A stretch of DNA of 60,000 nt from NCBI GenBank assembly GCA_014529385.2, contig CM043958.1:156341293-156401292 (forward strand). Reading direction: 5' to 3'. Source of the stretch: Adiantum capillus-veneris (Eukaryota; Streptophyta; Polypodiopsida; Polypodiales; Pteridaceae). The stretch's first letter is position 1; every line of letters begins with the position of its first letter. Positions 43,249 to 54,030 of the stretch are shown in pieces. The notes beneath the pieces were generated by a model. The model saw nothing but the letters and a program-made list of their open reading frames with translations. It was not told the DNA's origin and ran no database searches. The translations under genes and the position numbers were made by a program.

Positions 43249-44912
43249 CTAGATTCTACCTTGTTGATCTACGGGATCTCTCGGAATAGATGTAGCTAGA
43301 CCAAAAGCCTCAAGGTAAAGTTCCAATATTTGAGGAGTATCTGCTAGGTCCTCCTCCTCCATCCACTTCACATCCAATGCCGGATATACCACTCGCCCAA
43401 AGCAAGGAGGGGGGAGGGGGGGGGGGGGGGGGGGGGGGGGGGTGCTAGGGGGATATACACCACACACATACTCATTTTGTGAACCATTCTCACTTGGTGA
43501 AAGTTGAGGAACACCACCTCCTTCTCCAAGCTTGAGAACTGAGAGCCTACATCAACACTCTTGGCTATGGAATGCAAAATCCAACCAAGAGCCATGCTTC
43601 AATGCTTAAGCTTGCCATCTTCTCCATCTTCATTACTATGCTATTATGTATGCTAGCAAGAAGAGTAATGATAAGTGAGGAACTATTTCTTTCTCCTATC
43701 AAATGTTTCTTCTTCCTCTTCCCTATCCTCATTCCCCGCTAGCTCTCTCCACCTTCGAAGGTGATTGAGGCCTTTGGATTGAGGCTTGGGATAGTTAATG
43801 CTTTCTACAAAGTTTATGTTATGCTTGTGATGCATGAAGATTCACTAAGAACCGCCGTATCACTTTACCTTTCACTTTTCTTTCCTTGTGAGCTAGTAGG
43901 AACGGGTATCTCCTCGCTCTCTTCTACTTCAGGTTGCTCCTCAGGCTCCTTGCCGACTGGCACCTCTCCCTTTAAAGGTTTCAAACGACTCACATGAAAA
44001 GCATTGTGAATCCTCCACATATCCGGCAACTTCATTGTGAAGGATACATTATTTATCTTCTCTTGAATCTGGAAAGGGCCATAATATCTCATACTTAGCT
44101 TTGGAAAAATTCGTTCCTTTCCCTTTCTTTTCCTGATGCACATCTTCTGAAATTGTAAGAGCACCCAATCATCTTCCTTCAACTACAAGTCGCGTCGATG
44201 TTTATCAGCTTCCTTTTTATGCCGTGCTTGAGACTTCTCAAGAGCCTCGCGAACCTTAGCAGTGTCCAAATCTCTTGTACACTGATCCGCTTCAAAAATC
44301 TTATCTTTAGTGCTTAGCAATGGGGAAACCTTTTTAGCACCCTAGATTACTTCAAATGGGGGAACCGTGTTGTTGTAGGCAAATTCCACCAAGGGTAAGT
44401 ACTTTTCTCAATGAGTTTTTCGATCGAATAAATCCAAAACCACTGAATTGGCTATCTCAGATTGCTTGCTTGTGTGTAGGGGGAATGAGGACGAGAATTG
44501 CGACCGTGTGCCAATGTTCTCCCAAATTGCCCTCCAAAACAAACTCGTGAATCGGGGGTCTCTGTCCAAGACTATGAACTCGGGCATGCCATGTAACCGA
44601 AAAATCTGTGAGATGAACAGTCTCGTCAAATGGTCATGCTTAACTGTCTTCTTTACTGGAATGAAGTGGGCCTGCTTGCTAAATCTGTCAATGACTGTCC
44701 AAATCCCATTATGCCCACTTTGAGTCTTGGAAAGATAAAAAATGAAATCCATAGCAATGCTTTCCTAGGGTCGGGAGGGTATGGATAATGGTTGTAGAAG
44801 TCCTGGTGCCTTATGTCTATCAAACTTGACCTTTTGGTATAGTAAACAAGTGTGAACAAACTCGTTCACATCCTTCTGAGCCTTGGCCAGTAAAAGTAAC
44901 GCTCAACACCAT
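43249..44912 (-). pseudogene. Integrase and chromodomain relic of J
   Basis: Minus-strand fragments of a K-type pol: the integrase finger end (RYFYWPRLR, near 44900), DDE core (MDFIFYLSKTQSGHNGIWTV, LDRDPRFTS, QSEIANS; 44752-44408), the linker (KEDDWVLLQFQK, MRYYGPFQI; 44182-43865) and the chromodomain end (LDVKWMEEEDLADTP; 43390-43249). The chromodomain is split by foreign sequence at about 43393-43870. There are several stops and a short deletion near 44350. Everything upstream of the integrase finger is missing at 44912, where the LINE begins. Confidence 0.75.
43393..43870. other. Insertion of unknown type with 27-base poly-G
   Basis: About 475 bases interrupt the J chromodomain. The left end is G-rich, with an unbroken run of 27 G at 43416-43442. 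GGATATACCAC (43382) and GGATATACACCAC (43451) flank the G run like an imperfect direct repeat. The rest has no ORF or motif I recognise. Confidence 0.5.
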
Positions 44913-45345
44913 GTGCTTGCTGCTGCTGCCCGCACCCCCTCCCCTTCCCCCCTTTTGCCATCGCTGCCAACCCCCCTGCCCTCGCGTAGCACCCTCGCCC
45001 TCTCCTCCTCGCGCAACCCACCCTGCCTGCCCCCCTGTGCGCTCAACCTCGTCCGTTGCCACTCACGCTGCCCAGTCCGCAGCTGCCCCTTCCGCTCCCC
45101 CTCACGCTGCCCACTGCCCAACCCCGCCCGTCGCCCTCCCGGCTGCCCGTCCGTCCCTTGTCGCTGCCCAGCAAGGGACCGCCCGCCTGCCCTTTCCCCC
45201 GCCCGCGCCTGCAATCTGCCTTTAGGCCGCTCCTTCTCCCTTCCTGCTTGTCGGGCTTCGCCAGCACCTTCGACGTGCTCGGTCCAGTAGGAGTCTTCTT
45301 GTTCATCGACACTCCTTCGCTTCTTCTTCACAGCAGCAGACACAG
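44913..45345 (+). other. C-rich 5' region of the LINE
   Basis: Strongly C-rich (CCCCCTCCCC, CCGCTCCCCC) with long open frames in several frames due to composition. Likely 5' untranslated and promoter sequence of the LINE. No single feature stands out. Confidence 0.5.
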
Positions 45346-47223
45346 ATGGGGGCTCAAGCTCCACCGCAGAGGGACTCTAATGAAGCCCCCTCGCCCGACC
45401 CCGCTAAGCCCACCATTCCACTTGCTCTCTCACTGACAGAGCAAGCAAGCCTAGCCGTAGAGGTAGAACGCTTGCAGGCGACTTCCGTTATCTGCAAGAT
45501 TCTCATCACCAGACCTAGCAGAGGAGAGCTGCGTGATCTTCTCCAGGCCCGCCTTCTCGCAGAGGTGGATAAGATCTTGGACGTCCAGTTCCTCGGACGA
45601 GGCTACTATCAGATCGAGTTTGAGACCTCCGAGATGGCGTCCAAGGTTATCGCCATGAGCCCCTTGACCATCCGAGCAGTTCGAGCCCTGAAGACATGGT
45701 TTTGACCCAGCTTCAGATGTTATGGTAGAGGAGGTAGACCTTCCCATCTCCGTCTGCTTTCGTGGTTTGAGGAGGGAGTACCTACCACTTTTGTCCAGGA
45801 TAGGCTTAGCGATTGGGAGTGTCCCGGAGACACCTTGCACGGCAGCCTCAGTAGCTGCCAAGGCGGCCGGCATTCCCTCGGTATGTGTTCTGGTTAGGGA
45901 CACCCACACTCTCCCGAAGGTCATCTTACTTCCTCGGGTGAGTGGGGGTTGGTTCCGACAGAGCGTGGAGTATTCGGGCAGTGTTTCATTTGTCAATAGA
46001 TGGGCCATCTCGCGAAGGCCTGTCGACGGAGGAGACCTCGACCTACACAGGCCGAGTCTAGCTCTCAAAGGTTGGCCAGCAGGGAGCAGCAGGCAGAACC
46101 ACAGAGTACACAGGCAGAGCCACCCTGCGAGCCTGGGGCTCAAGCAGAGGAGGGCTGGCAGCAGGTTCGTGGTCGACATCGGCAGGGGCCACCGCGCTAG
46201 CTTGGCACTCAGAGTGGTCCTCAGGCTCCTGCCCAGCACCAGTGGGTTCCCACGGGGAATCGATTCGACCCTCTTCAGCAGGATGAGGTCCTTGCTCCAG
46301 TCTCCACCTCAGCGTCACCCTCGACAGCCCCCCCTCCTCCCCCCGTGTTCTCCCCTGCTTCCGCCCCCCCTCCCCCTCCTCCCTCTGCCTCTCCACCTCG
46401 CCCTCCTTCCTCTGCCGATCCCCCTCGCCCCCCCTCACCTCCCTCTCCACCTTCTCCCTCACCTCCTCTCACTCCAGTCACATAGCCGTCCCAGGGGGCA
46501 GGGCCTTCTTCAACTGCTAGGAGATCTCTTGGCAGCGCCTTTGCCACGAGTCGTTTAGCCAGAGAGGGACAACCTTTCTTGCGACCTCCCCTTCAGGTGT
46601 AGACGTCTCCTTTTGCAGTAGTTCCTTGTGGTTTGACGAGCTTCAACATTCGTCGTCGTTGGGATTTCTTTGCCTACGACTTTACACGGTTTCTCGACGA
46701 TCCCTCACCAGACCTTGAGGTAGCTTGCTTCAGAGTTTATGTACTGTTCCTTGCAGCTAGGGAGATAGAGGCCTTGGACTTAGTGGTTGGCTTCTCTTTT
46801 CCCCTCTGCGGCAGGGACCAAGCTGAGTGGACTTTAGACTCAGTGTTGGAGTGGCTGTAGATACAGGCCGTAGAGTTCTCTCATCACATGGGAGACCTAG
46901 GAGTTACAGATATGCTTCAGACTCTTTGGCCATTGGCCAAGTTTGTTGTGACACCTCCAGATGCAGCAAGATGTAGACACATTGTGGTTCACTTTTTTGA
47001 TGACATGCAGAGCCCGCCATGCTATGTACATATACATGAGGACTCTTGGACAGAGGAGGTTGCTTTACGCATGGCTCGGTCTACTTGGGCTTGGGCTGGA
47101 TACTCTTTGGAGTCACGCCTATCTCGAGGACTCTCGGATGGGGATTACTCCCCATCCAAGCCTGCCTCGAAGATAGCACGGCTAGCTACTGCGGCAACAT
47201 TAGTTCTCTCTCGCTCCCCATGA
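45346..47223 (+). pseudogene. LINE ORF1, nucleic-acid-binding protein
   Basis: The open frame from 45346 (MGAQAPPQRD) contains a helix and an RRM/DUF4283-like segment (DKILDVQFLGRGYYQIEF). A frameshift near 45710 leads to a part ending in a CCHC knuckle at about 45980-46025: Cys-X2-Cys-X4-His-X4-Cys, with a TAG inside it. A Gln/Pro-rich and then Pro-rich tail (46280-46490) follows. A further piece, 46633-47223, is open except for stops (RRRWDFFAYDFTRFL); I do not recognise it, and it may be the ORF1 C-terminus. The protein would bind LINE RNA. Broken. Confidence 0.65.
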
Positions 47224-48470
47224 GGATGGTCTCATGGAACGTACAGGGACTAGGTGGGCCCAGTTTAAGCGTCAAAGGGGCCGACTGTGTCAGGAGCTTC
47301 AGCGATGCCTCGTGGGAGGAGAGATTGACCTTCTTATGCTACAAGAGCATCATCTGTGTGAGCCGCATTAGACGTTGTGGTCAGCTTTTGCGTGGACAGT
47401 ATGAGACTTTTTGGTCAGCTGCATTTGGACCTGGAGGCATCCAGGGCTGGGTATGTATTACTATTGCAGATTCTTTGCAGCAAGCCATTGTGGGCAGAGA
47501 GATTATTGTCCAGGCAGGGCTCAGTGGATCACTATGCAGGTTCAGGGTTGTCTCGTGGGCTTCTTGAACATCTATGCACCCAATGTGGCGAGTGCACGTG
47601 TCACAAGACGGGCACCACGTGCCAATAGAAAAGAACAGACTGAACAGACTTTTAGCACTTCAATAACAACTGAACTGAAAGAGAGAGAGACGACACGCGA
47701 GACGGAGTGGGGGATTTCCATCCCAGAGAATATTGGGCCCAAACCTTGGCGCCCCTTTCGGTATTTCTTTATATTGCATCAACACAATACAAGCTGGTAC
47801 TCCAGACTGTGCACCTTCTCTAGGAAGCATGCCAGAGAATGAGCCCTAACCTCATATTTAAAGGCCCTTGGCGTGAAAAGCAGTTACAGTAAAAAGCCTT
47901 CAAAACTCAAAAGCTTCTGGTCCAAAAGCAATGCCAAACAGCTGCCAGCGCAATTTACGGAAATCCGTATAGTCTTGCCACGTCAGCACCGCCAGCGTGA
48001 AAAGCGGAAATCCGTACAGATCTGCCACGCAAAACTGTGTGTGTGGGTCCTGTTTTATTTTAATCCTTTATGTCACTTAGGCCCCTATCGGACGGGGTCC
48101 CCATAAGTTGGTAAGGCTTCTTCTTCCGTTACTTGTTCTTCTTAGATTGTTGATTATCTGCCGCAGGCAGAGCAATGGTGCATAGGGGGTGACTTCAACA
48201 TGTTGGAGGAACCCTCTGACAGGATTGTTGGTAGCCATACTACTGTGCATGGAGTTGAGCTGGCAGCTTGGGAGATGTTTTGTATGACTTTTGCGGGTTA
48301 CAGATGTGTGGCAGCATTCTAGCTTTGTGCGGCCCCCAGACAACCTGGCCTTCTCTCATTCGGACCGCAGAGTGGGAGGCGTGAATCTATCTCGGATAGA
48401 TCGCTTCTACACTAGTGACCACTTCTGTGACTTGGGTGGGACGGTTGGCATTCTGGTAGGGACTTCCTTT
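47221..48470 (+). pseudogene. LINE ORF2: endonuclease domain, broken
   Basis: Begins MRMVSWNVQGLGG (47221), the hallmark start of the AP-type endonuclease of L1-like LINEs. NIYAPN follows near 47562. An L-type LTR (47599 to about 48113) splits the domain. It resumes with EQWCIGGDFNMLEEPSDR near 48170-48220, containing the catalytic GDFN motif, and RIDRFYTSDHF with SDHAPV (about 48396-48490). Frames shift at least three times. The domain nicks target DNA. Inactive here. Confidence 0.8.
47599..48113 (-). repeat. L-type LTR in the LINE endonuclease
   Basis: Plus-strand start TGTCACAAGACGGGCACCACG matches the inverted end of the solo LTR at 51545-52075 and the fragment at 5216. Shared motif GGCGCCCCTTTCGGTATTTC near 47751. 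The right end (CCCATAAGTTGG-like, as in the I LTR near 42640) lacks the expected terminus, and no TSD was found, so it may be truncated. Confidence 0.6.
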
Positions 48471-50473
48471 TCGGACCATGCTCCAGTGATCCTTACAATG
48501 ACTGATAGAGAGAGGAGGGGGAGCACGATGCTTCGCATCTTAGAGAGGGTCTTGCTTGACTTAGTGCTTAGAGAGTGAGTGGAGGCTCTTTGGAGAGAGA
48601 GCTTAGACATGCAGGATTCTCCTGCTGACAGAGTGGCCTCAGGACTTGCTTAGCTTAGTCGACTTTTTCTCCAGGAGTCTTCGGCTTGCCTAGCTGCAGC
48701 GAGAGAGGAGGAGCAGCGTCTCCGACGGGGCATTGCTTCCTTGCAGAGGATGTAGGAGCAGCATCCAGACAGTCCTTGGTTGGAGGAGCAGTTACAGCAG
48801 GCTCGCCAGGAGCTCGTCAGCACAGAGGAGAGGCGCCATGAGTTTGCTTTCCATAGTCAGGCATCTGAGTGGACCCAGGTGGGTGACAGAGTGACATGCG
48901 CTTTCTTTGAGGCAGTGGGACCTCGTCATTCGCATGCCAAGGTCAATTAGTTGAGGAGGCCCGACGGGTCAGTTGCTTCAGAGCCAGAGGACATGCGTGC
49001 AGCTGCCACTGATTTCTATTGTGATTGACTGTCTGCAGAGCCTCAGTCAGAGCGTCAGGATGCATGCAGAGAGCAGGTGTAGGCACAGATGCCTTGTCTT
49101 GTGACTGAGGAGATGCGCCAGAGGCTTGAACTGCCTCTTCAGCTAGAGGAGCTACACACGGCTCTTAGCACACTCCCCCGTAGTAGCTGTCCAGGTGAGG
49201 ATGGCTTGACTCCTAGTTTTTTCTTGGAGTACTGGGACTTGCTTGGCTCAGATCTCTGTAGTGCTTTTCAGTACATCCTGCATTGGAGAGATGCCTGACA
49301 GCATGAGTGAGGGCCTGATTTACCTCATTCCCAAGGAGGGTAGCTCCTTGGATGAGATTCGACAGTGGCGCCCATCACCATCCTCAACTCAGTCTACAAA
49401 ATTCTTGCCAAGGCTCTGAGTTTGAGGATTCAGCCACTTCTAGAGAGCATTATACATGGGACCCAGACAGCTTTTGTCAAGGAGCGTAGTATCCTTGACA
49501 ACATCTTTACTTTTTGGGAGGCTACTGCCCTCGCGCGGCTCCGCGATGAGGATTTGGTGATTCTTCTTCTCGATTTTGAGAAGGCCTACAACAGAGTTGA
49601 GTGGGACATTTTTGGAGGGCACTCTACGCAGGATGGGCTTCTCAGATGCTTGGATTAGAGGGGTGTCAGCTTTGTACAGACGGACACACAGTCAGGTACT
49701 TTTGTCAGAAGGTAGAGGTGATCGTTTCATGTTCACACGTTTGGTCAGACAAGGCTGCCCTCTTGCCCCCTTCCTCTTTATGTTCTATGCTGAGGCGATG
49801 AGCAGGTTTTTGGTTTCACAGCAGGTTGGCTTAGCACTTCCTATTGAGGGAGATGAGCTATTGGACGCTGTGTTTGCAGACGACTCAGCCTTGTACTTGG
49901 ATGGCCAGGAGGCCAACCTTCACAGGTGTGAGCAGGCTCTTGAGACTTTCTGTTGTGCATTTGGCGCACTGGTCAACTGGAGAAAGGCAGTGGCTTTCTT
50001 GGTTGGTAGTGCTCCTATGCCTGATTGGATGCCAGGTGAGGGTTCAAGGTGAGGGTTCAGGTGGATTCCCCAAAGGACTGCAGTATGGTACTTGGGCTGT
50101 CAGGTTGGTTTGGACTAGTCTCCTGAGCAGCAGATTGCTTCTCTTCTCCTGTCTATCAGGAGGAAGTTGTTACATTGGAGCTTCGCAGGACTTTCTCTGG
50201 CAGGCAGAGTTGTAGTGGCCAACCAAGTGTTGTTGGCTACTATGTGGTACATCACTTCTTGTTGGATCTTCTCGAGTTCTTGTATCAGCCAGGTTGAGAG
50301 GCTGATCAGGAACTTCCTTTGGTCAGGGCACTGACACTCAGATAGCCCGGGCCAAAGTGGCATGGCAGGTCATCACTCTTCCTTGTTCTCAGGGAGGGTT
50401 GGGGATCATAGACCTAGCACAGCAGAGCAGAGCCCTCCTTGGGAGGTTCATCGTCAGAGGACTTCTTCCCATA
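48471..50473 (+). pseudogene. LINE ORF2: reverse transcriptase, N part to thumb
   Basis: Order: charged linker (48500-49080), LPRSSCPGEDGLTPSFFLEY (RT motif 0 region, near 49170), ITILNSVYKILAKALSLRIQ and GTQTAFVKERSILDNI (49370-49500), motif A LLLDFEKAYNRVEW (near 49565), motif B VRQGCPLAPFLF (near 49742), motif C FADDSALYL (near 49877), then LAGRVVVANQVLLATMWY (near 50202) and GGLGIIDL. Catalytic acids are present. At least four frame changes or stops. A GGAACG-rich element cuts the sequence after about 50473. The RT copies LINE RNA onto nicked target DNA. Confidence 0.85.
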
Positions 50474-50478
50474 GTTAC

Positions 50479-50694
50479 CCGGAACACGGAACGGGAACGG
50501 CGACGGGATCCCCGCGGAACGGGGGAATGGCTAGGGGTCCGGAACGGGAACGACGCGGAACGGGAGGTATAAAAAACACCCAAATAGTGCATTTTTTAGC
50601 TCCTTGTGTTTAAATACAAGGAGTATTAGAGTGCTTTGACTCTAATACTCACAAAAAACTCGTTTTGAAGACCATTCAACCTTGCTATGACTAG

Positions 50695-50748
<54 letters not shown>

Positions 50749-51202
50749 GCTCGAGAGAGTGAGAGGGAGAGGGAGAGATTTGAGAGAGTGGGAGGGAGAG
50801 GAAGAGAGCTTGAAGGCTTGAAGCCTTGAGCCTTGAGAGAGTGAGTCTTGTGAGGGAGAGATCTTGAGAGTGTGAGAGGGAGAGAGCTTGAGCCTTGAGG
50901 ATTAGCTTGTGGAGAGAAAGGGGGAGGGGGGTGCATTTTATGAGTCCTTGAGGCCTTGCACACTTCAAAAAGAAGCCCAAACATTTACTTCAATTTTTTC
51001 AATTTTTGCCAAATTTGTTTGTAGCCGTTGGCCGTTCCAGGGGCGTTCCGGAACGTTCCGAGGGCATTCTGGAACGTTCTGGAACGGCCGTTCCGGTTTG
51101 AACTGGCCACTCGGAACGTCAGACGTTCCGAGACGTTTCGGAACGTTCGGGAAGGGAACTGCCCCCCGGAACGTCGGAACGAGGGCTAGGGGGCGTTCCC
51201 CG
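50479..51202. mobile_element. GGAACG-rich element of unknown class
   Basis: 724 bases inserted in LINE ORF2 between GTTAC (50474-50478) and GTAAC (51203-51207), an imperfect 5-base duplication. Removing the element and one copy restores a long open frame. The termini are weakly inverted (CCGGAAC / CGGGGAAC). The left end is rich in GGAACGGGAACG and the right end in palindromic GGAACGTTCC. Two hairpins lie inside: CTCCTTGT/ACAAGGAG (about 50599-50622) and AGTATTAGAGT/ACTCTAATACT (about 50622-50649). A GA tract lies at 50698-50742. No coding motif. Confidence 0.55.
50698..50742. repeat. (GA)n microsatellite
   Basis: About 44 bases of uninterrupted GA, followed by purine-rich imperfect GA sequence to about 50920, all inside the GGAACG-rich element. 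Confidence 0.9.
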
Positions 51203-51544
51203 GTAACTCTGCTTCTTCCAAGTGAGGAGCCGTGGAAGGAGTTCTTGCTTCAGCGGCTTAGTGCTAGGGTGCTTCTGGCTGGGGGCCCCTGGCGATCCTC
51301 GACTAGATGGATTTTCACAGAGATGCGCAGAGTTGGCTCGAGCAGGAGACTAGAGGACCGCTTCGCTGTGAGTTTGCTCCGATCTTGGGAGCAATTGCGG
51401 CGAGACCTGGAGCAGCGTCAACCTACTTGCACGGAGGAGCGCATGAGACAGCTCCTTGTTTGGAACCCCATGGTTAGCACTCAGAGAGGCCACTCGGTTG
51501 GTAGTCGGCCTCATGTTTCCTGGGGTCCATAGCAGAGGGTCCAG
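51203..51544 (+). pseudogene. LINE ORF2 segment after RT
   Basis: An open frame continues the LINE after the GGAACG-rich element: PSEEPWKEFLLQRLSARVLL, then DRFAVSLLRSWEQLRRDLEQ, up to the solo LTR at 51545. This is the usual Trp- and Arg-rich region between RT and the C-terminal Cys motif of L1-type ORF2. No catalytic motif. Confidence 0.65.
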
Positions 51545-52075
51545 TGTAACAAACTGCTGACGTGTCGAAACCCTAATTCTATTGAAACCCTAACCCTAAA
51601 ATCAGAAACCCTAATTCTGCCCAAAACTCTAACCCTAAAATAAAAAACCCTAACCCTAACCATGATTTGCTGACGTGGCGGACTGACACGTGGCCTGCTG
51701 TACGGACACCAGCGTGATTTACGAAAAGCTGGCAGCTTTTGGCATTGCTTTTTGGACCAGGAGCTTTTGAGTTTTGAAGGCTTTTCACTGTAATTGCTTT
51801 TTAGGTCAAGGGCCTTTAAATATGAAATTAGGGCTCATTCTCTGGCATGCTTCCTAGAGAAGGTGCAGAGTCTGGGTACCGGCTTGTACTTTGATGATGC
51901 AATATAAAGAAATACCGAAAGGGGCACCAAGGTTTGCGGCCAATACTCTTTGGGGTGGAATTTGGCCACTTCGTATCACGTGTCATCTCTCTCTTTCAGC
52001 TTAGTTGTTATTGAAGTGCTAAAAGTCTATTCAGTCTATTCTTTTCTATTGGCACGTGGTGCCAGCCTTGTGACA
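51545..52075 (+). repeat. Solo LTR, L type, with telomere-like motifs
   Basis: TGTAACAAACTGC...GCCTTGTGACA, flanked by TCCAG (51540-51544) and TCCAA (52076-52080), a TSD with one mismatch. The first about 115 bases hold repeated AAACCCTAA / CCCTAACCCTAA. TTTAAATA near 51818 may be the TATA box. Shared motif GAAATACCGAAAGGGGCACC near 51912. Confidence 0.8.
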
Positions 52076-52180
52076 TCCAACACGCTCTTTAGGTGACTGG
52101 TTACAGTTTTCAGGCTTGTCAAAGGAGCTTCAGGGCTTTCAGCTACAGGGCATGAGAGGAGTGTAGAGCATGTGTCAGGA
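52076..52180 (+). pseudogene. LINE ORF2 short segment between insertions
   Basis: About 100 bases of LINE between the solo LTR and element K, ending in the CAGGA duplication. It continues after 58773. Confidence 0.55.
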
Positions 52181-52847
52181 TGTAACAGACTTGGACACTC
52201 CAAGTCAAGAATCAATCGCGACAGCACCAAATAACCACTTCAAAACAATTCACAAATCACAATAGATTTTCATTGGCCTGGCGGAGTTCCGTGCCTAGAG
52301 ATATTGGCCCCAAAGACTGGCGCCCTTTTCGGTATTTTTTTTTATATTAATCAGATCAAAGTACAAGAGACTGGCTAGGGTTTCACTCTCAGACTCTCCG
52401 TCCAGATGCTCTGAGAAGTGAAGCCCTCAGCACGTATTTAAAGGTACAAGGGATGCCCAAAAGCAGAGCCCCAAAAGCTTTTAAAAATAAAAAGCATCAG
52501 TTCTCTCTCTCTTAGAGAGTCTCTTTAAAAAAAAAAAAAGCAAGTTATCTCTCTTTCTTATGGCATGGAGAAAAAGCAAGATTCACGACTGTTCCCATAT
52601 GCGGGGGTGTGCGTGTGATGGGATGTCTCTCTCCCTACCTGTGAGGCCGTTGTACATAGGGTGTGTCCGTGTGTTTCAAAGTTCTTGTACTCCCTAAAAA
52701 AAAAAAAAAAAAAAAGATTCACGTCGCTCATCATTTAAAAAAAAAATAAAAAAATAAAAAAATTTGAAGCCTCCGCGATTTCCGGAAATTAGGGTTTCTG
52801 GCAAAAATTAGGGTTTTTGCTGTCCGCCACATCATCACTTTGTGACA
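52181..52847 (-). repeat. 3' LTR of K
   Basis: Plus-strand ends TGTAACAGACTTGG and ACTTTGTGACA. It is longer than the 5' copy because of a 136-base poly(A)-tailed insertion (52588-52723). Two TTAGGGTTT motifs at 52789 and 52808 (AAACCCTAA in sense). Shared motif near 52320. Confidence 0.85.
52588..52723 (+). mobile_element. SINE-like insertion with poly(A) tail
   Basis: Absent from the K 5' LTR. About 108 bases from ACTGTTCCCATATGC to TGTACTCCCT are followed by 20 A, and AAGATTCACG occurs on both sides (52578-52587 and 52714-52723). Poly(A) and a 9-10 base TSD are marks of LINE-driven retrotransposition. No Pol III boxes were found, so a short LINE 3' end or other RNA copy is possible. Confidence 0.7.
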
Positions 52848-53425
52848 TACCTCCCTCTTGAAAGCATTGTAATCGATCGCGATTACGCCTGCAAAACCGA
52901 CAAAAGCCATAAACCGTCTTAGCAGACACTGACTGTTAGTACCTACGTACTAGGAACACACATCTAGCACATGTACAAAATCGACAGTCACGTCACACGA
53001 CATCAGAGGACATCACCAGACATCACAAGACATCACATGATATTCAACATTCATTCGGATCGTAGACCATGATTTATCGGCAATGTAGCTAGCAATCACA
53101 TCTAGGTCCAATCGGGACCTCATCGATGTCCGATTGACTAACCCCTATTGCAACCATGTCTATTCGAGATCAAGTAGACCAAAATGCTGCAATCATTTCG
53201 TCTATCAGTTCTTGCACTCAAAAGAAGTGAAGAAACAAATCAGTATCATTATCAGGAATTCCATTTCATAAAGTCATCCAGCAGAATACTGTCAGCTATC
53301 AGTATCCCTGAAGCTCAAAGAGACATCAGTGACTTTAGTATCAAAATCGAGGCATTTGTTGACAAGGGAGCGGAGTGACTCCCCTCTTGTTCATCCCACT
53401 GCACCAGATCTCCGGCCAAGCTGAA
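52848..53425 (-). other. Polypurine tract and 3' untranslated region of K
   Basis: TACCTCCCTCTTGAAAGC beside the LTR reads TTCAAGAGGGAGGTA in sense. The next about 550 bases contain tandem ACATCA(G/C) units near 52998-53040 and no ORF. Confidence 0.7.
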
Positions 53426-54030
53426 TTCCGGGTTCCGTTTGGAGTAGACTGTGCTAAACCAAAACATCGAGGTAAAGTTTCACAATCCGAGGAGTATCTG
53501 CTAGGTCCTCCTCCTCCATCCACTTCGCATCAAATGCAGGAAAGTTCTTGAATTTAACCAAGAACCGCCTTCGGACTTAACTTTTCTTCGTATCGTTATG
53601 TGCCAAAATCTGTTCAGGAACAAGGATCTCCTCGTTTTCTTCCACTTCGGGTTGCTCATCAGGCTCCCCATCATTAGGCACATCACCGTTAACAGGTTTC
53701 AAGAGACTCACATGCAATGCATTGTGAATCCTCCAAGTATCTGGTAGTTTCAATCGGAAGGAGACATCATTTATCTTGTCAGTGATCTGGAAAGGTCCGT
53801 AGTATTGCATACTAAGCTTTGGAAAAAGCCTCTCCTTTCCCTTTTTCTTTCGTAGGCGTGCCTTCTCAAAACGTAAGAGCACCCAATCATCCTCCTTCAA
53901 TTTCAAGTCGCGACGATGGCGATCCGCTGCCTTTTTCTGTTGTTCTTGAGACTCTTGCAAAGTCTCGCGAACCTTGGCAAAAGCCGTATCCAAATCTCGC
54001 GAATATTGATCCGCTTCAAATATCTAATCT
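53426..54030 (-). pseudogene. K integrase C-terminus and chromodomain
   Basis: Frame 53993-53577: KKAADRHRRDLKLKEDDWVL, then the GPF/Y segment (MQYYGPFQITDKINDVSF), LPDTWRIHNALHVSLLKPVN and an acidic linker ending EEILVPEQIL. A frameshift near 53577 leads to the chromodomain end (RRFLVKFKNFPAFDAKWMEE, DLADTP) to about 53430. This part tethers integrase to chromatin in chromoviruses. A stop near 54020 separates it from the catalytic core. Confidence 0.8.

Noticed and set aside
44911-45290. Long ORFs in the C-rich region before LINE ORF1
   Set aside because: Several frames on both strands are open because of base composition; the products are Pro/Ser/Arg-rich with no motif.
46275-46558. Pro-rich and Gly/Glu-rich ORFs on both strands
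   Set aside because: Low-complexity C-rich tail of LINE ORF1; mirror frames are open for compositional reasons.
51567-51660. A true telomere or chromosome-end fusion
   Set aside because: The CCCTAA units are few, irregular and inside a bounded LTR with target duplications.
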